A stretch of 5,439 nucleotides of DNA from Neobacillus cucumis (GTDB lineage Bacteria > Bacillota > Bacilli > Bacillales_B > DSM-18226). The stretch is from NCBI RefSeq assembly GCF_016107705.1, contig NZ_JAEHGC010000034.1, positions 1-5,439 on the forward strand. Direction: 5' to 3'. This document shows positions 3,965 to 5,439 of this stretch, in pieces. Both the position numbers and the translations under genes were made by a program. Each line of letters begins with the position of its first letter. The stretch's first letter is position 1. Under the pieces are notes generated by a model, which did not search any database, was not told the DNA's origin, and saw only the letters and a program-made list of their open reading frames with translations.

Positions 3965-5439
3965 ATGGGCAAAAATCTATTACTTAAATTATCTATCCTT
4001 CTATTAATATTAGGATTTGGGGTACATACTCCTGTGTCAGCGGCTTCAAATTCCAGTGAGGATATAAAGAAAGCTGAAGTTTCAGTTGATAAAGCCATCG
4101 ACTATGCTTATAAAGGGAATCTTTCCGAAGCACAAAAGGCGTATGATCAATTTAATAAAACTTGGAGAGAAATTGAAGAAGGAATCAAAGCTGATTCTGC
4201 AACTGCCTACCGAGACATCGAATCAAATATGGGGCAGGTTGTCTATGCATTTACCCTTAAAAAACAGGATCAAGTTATACAAGCTTTGAAAGGTTTAAAA
4301 GCAGTAAATGAAAAGTTTGTTAATGGGGGTTACCCAAAAGAATCAGGCTTTAAGAAAGAGGATATTTCTTTAGATGATTTTATCGTGCTTCTCCAAGAGA
4401 CAAAAAAGGAAATTAAGGAGAAAAAGCAAACTGAAGCTCTGGCAGATATTAAAAAGGCAAGTAGCAGCTGGTTGAGCGTAGAAGGAGTAGTTGTTGCACA
4501 ATCTGCCACAGTTTATAGTGATTCAGAAAGAGATTTGGTTACGATTCAAGCCATGCTTGCTGCAAATCCAACAAATTTTAAAGATGCAAATAAAACCGTT
4601 GATAACATGATAAAATACTTAACCCCTTTAGCTGATAAATCGGAGTACACTTATTGGGATGCAGCAATGATTCTTATTCGTGAAGGTTTAGAAGCATTAC
4701 TTGTTGTTATAGCCCTTATGTCATTTGTAAAAAAATCAGGTGAGGGAAAGGGAAAAGGCTGGATTTGGACAGGGGTTTTATCGGGGCTTGGCGTTAGTGT
4801 GATTCTTGCAGTCATTGTTAAATTTGTCATTTCTTCTGGAGCGTTTGGCGACAATAATGCTCTAATCGCTGGTTGGACAGGGGTTTTTGCAGCAGTCATG
4901 TTACTGTATATGAGCTATTGGCTTCATAGTCAATCCAACATCGCTGATTGGAATCGATATATTCGTGAAAAAAGCCAAACAGCATTAACCACAGGTAAAC
5001 TTGTTTCTTTAGGGGTTCTTGCCTTTCTTGCGGTATTCCGAGAAGGAACAGAAACAGTATTGTTTTATATCGGAATGGCAAGCCAGATAAAACTTCATGA
5101 ATTACTGTTGGGTTTTCTCATTGGAGCAGCAATATTGGGAATCTTAGCTTATCTAATGGTATTTGTCGGATTAAAATTGCCACTTCGTCCATTCTTTATG
5201 GTATCAAGTTTAATCGTATTCTACCTGTGTATTAAGTTTACAGGTATGGGGATTCACAGCCTACAATTATCTGGCTTAATTCCAACAACGAATTCTCAAA
5301 GCATTCCAAGTATTGACTTTTTTGCACTATATCCATCTTGGGAAAGTACAATTCCACAGGTAATTCTGGTTCTTGGAGCTGTTATTATACTTTTATCAAA
5401 AAAACTTAAAAATCAAAAACATAATGCTATGAACAATAA
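3965..5439 (+). CDS. efeU: FTR1 family iron permease (EfeU/YwbL type), 3' end outside the window
   Basis: The frame stays open for 491 codons to the last base, so the gene is cut by the window edge, probably near its end. A lipid-rich N-terminus with VSAA at 24-27 is a signal peptide (likely cut after A26). Residues ~28-225 are a charged, helical extracytoplasmic domain. The permease domain follows with about seven membrane segments (near 232-254, 266-289, 300-320, 346-370, 379-402, 409-425, 464-478). Both iron-binding motifs of the FTR1 family are intact: REGLE at 239-243 and REGTE at 359-363. The final segment ends in a basic cytoplasmic tail. In B. subtilis the homologue YwbL works with EfeO (YwbM) and the DyP peroxidase EfeB (YwbN) to oxidise and import ferrous iron. 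Those partners would be expected just beyond the right edge, but this cannot be seen. A promoter with two Fur boxes and a strong RBS point to iron-repressed expression. Confidence 0.92.
   Translation, partial: MGKNLLLKLSILLLILGFGVHTPVSAASNSSEDIKKAEVSVDKAIDYAYKGNLSEAQKAYDQFNKTWREIEEGIKADSATAYRDIESNMGQVVYAFTLKKQDQVIQALKGLKAVNEKFVNGGYPKESGFKKEDISLDDFIVLLQETKKEIKEKKQTEALADIKKASSSWLSVEGVVVAQSATVYSDSERDLVTIQAMLAANPTNFKDANKTVDNMIKYLTPLADKSEYTYWDAAMILIREGLEALLVVIALMSFVKKSGEGKGKGWIWTGVLSGLGVSVILAVIVKFVISSGAFGDNNALIAGWTGVFAAVMLLYMSYWLHSQSNIADWNRYIREKSQTALTTGKLVSLGVLAFLAVFREGTETVLFYIGMASQIKLHELLLGFLIGAAILGILAYLMVFVGLKLPLRPFFMVSSLIVFYLCIKFTGMGIHSLQLSGLIPTTNSQSIPSIDFFALYPSWESTIPQVILVLGAVIILLSKKLKNQKHNAMNN

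Noticed and set aside
4086..4289. 67-codon plus-strand frame starting at TTG
   Set aside because: It lies entirely inside the efeU gene in another frame, with no RBS and no recognisable domain.
4651..5081. Minus-strand frames opposite the permease gene (82 and 61 codons)
   Set aside because: They are antisense shadows of the membrane domain and lack ribosome binding sites and family features.

Overview
The window is AT-rich with strong AGGAGG-type ribosome binding sites, TTGACA/TACAAT-type promoters and proteins that match the Bacillaceae (Bacillus, Neobacillus or Peribacillus type). The best landmark is the convergent pair ecsC > < yhaA, which I recall as neighbours in the Bacillus subtilis chromosome, so this is most likely a chromosomal Bacillaceae locus with local rearrangement on both sides of the pair.

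Layout. Positions 1-353 hold no gene. They contain an array of GAAAGTA motifs with a 21-bp period and one GC-rich hairpin, followed by the leader of the first gene. Positions 354-1325 (+) encode a NERD-domain (nuclease-related) protein with a C-terminal four-cysteine zinc ribbon. Positions 1385-2107 (+) encode an EcsC family protein. A hairpin shared by both strands separates it from the convergent gene at 2130-3308 (-), an M20D metallo-amidohydrolase that is the likely yhaA orthologue. Upstream of that gene are a promoter and a strong palindrome with a third phased half-site, a candidate operator.

Positions 3394-3816 (-) are a graveyard. A serine recombinase remnant broken by at least three frameshifts abuts, on the same strand, the last ~35 codons of a GMC oxidoreductase. 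A rho-independent terminator lies just downstream of the recombinase remnant.

From 3877 to the window end (+) there is a near-consensus promoter, two Fur-box-like sites, a strong RBS and an FTR1 family iron permease (EfeU/YwbL type). It has a signal peptide, an extracytoplasmic helical domain and two REGxE iron motifs. This reading frame is open to the last base, so its stop codon lies outside the window.

The genes do not form one pathway. The NERD and ecsC genes are co-directional and could be co-transcribed. yhaA is transcribed separately toward them. efeU is an independent, probably iron-repressed unit, and efeO/efeB partners would be expected just past the right edge. I see no convincing new multi-gene system. 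The most notable items are the broken recombinase/GMC junction, the yhaA operator-like palindrome, the inverted repeat that can mask the ecsC RBS, and the 21-bp-phased array.
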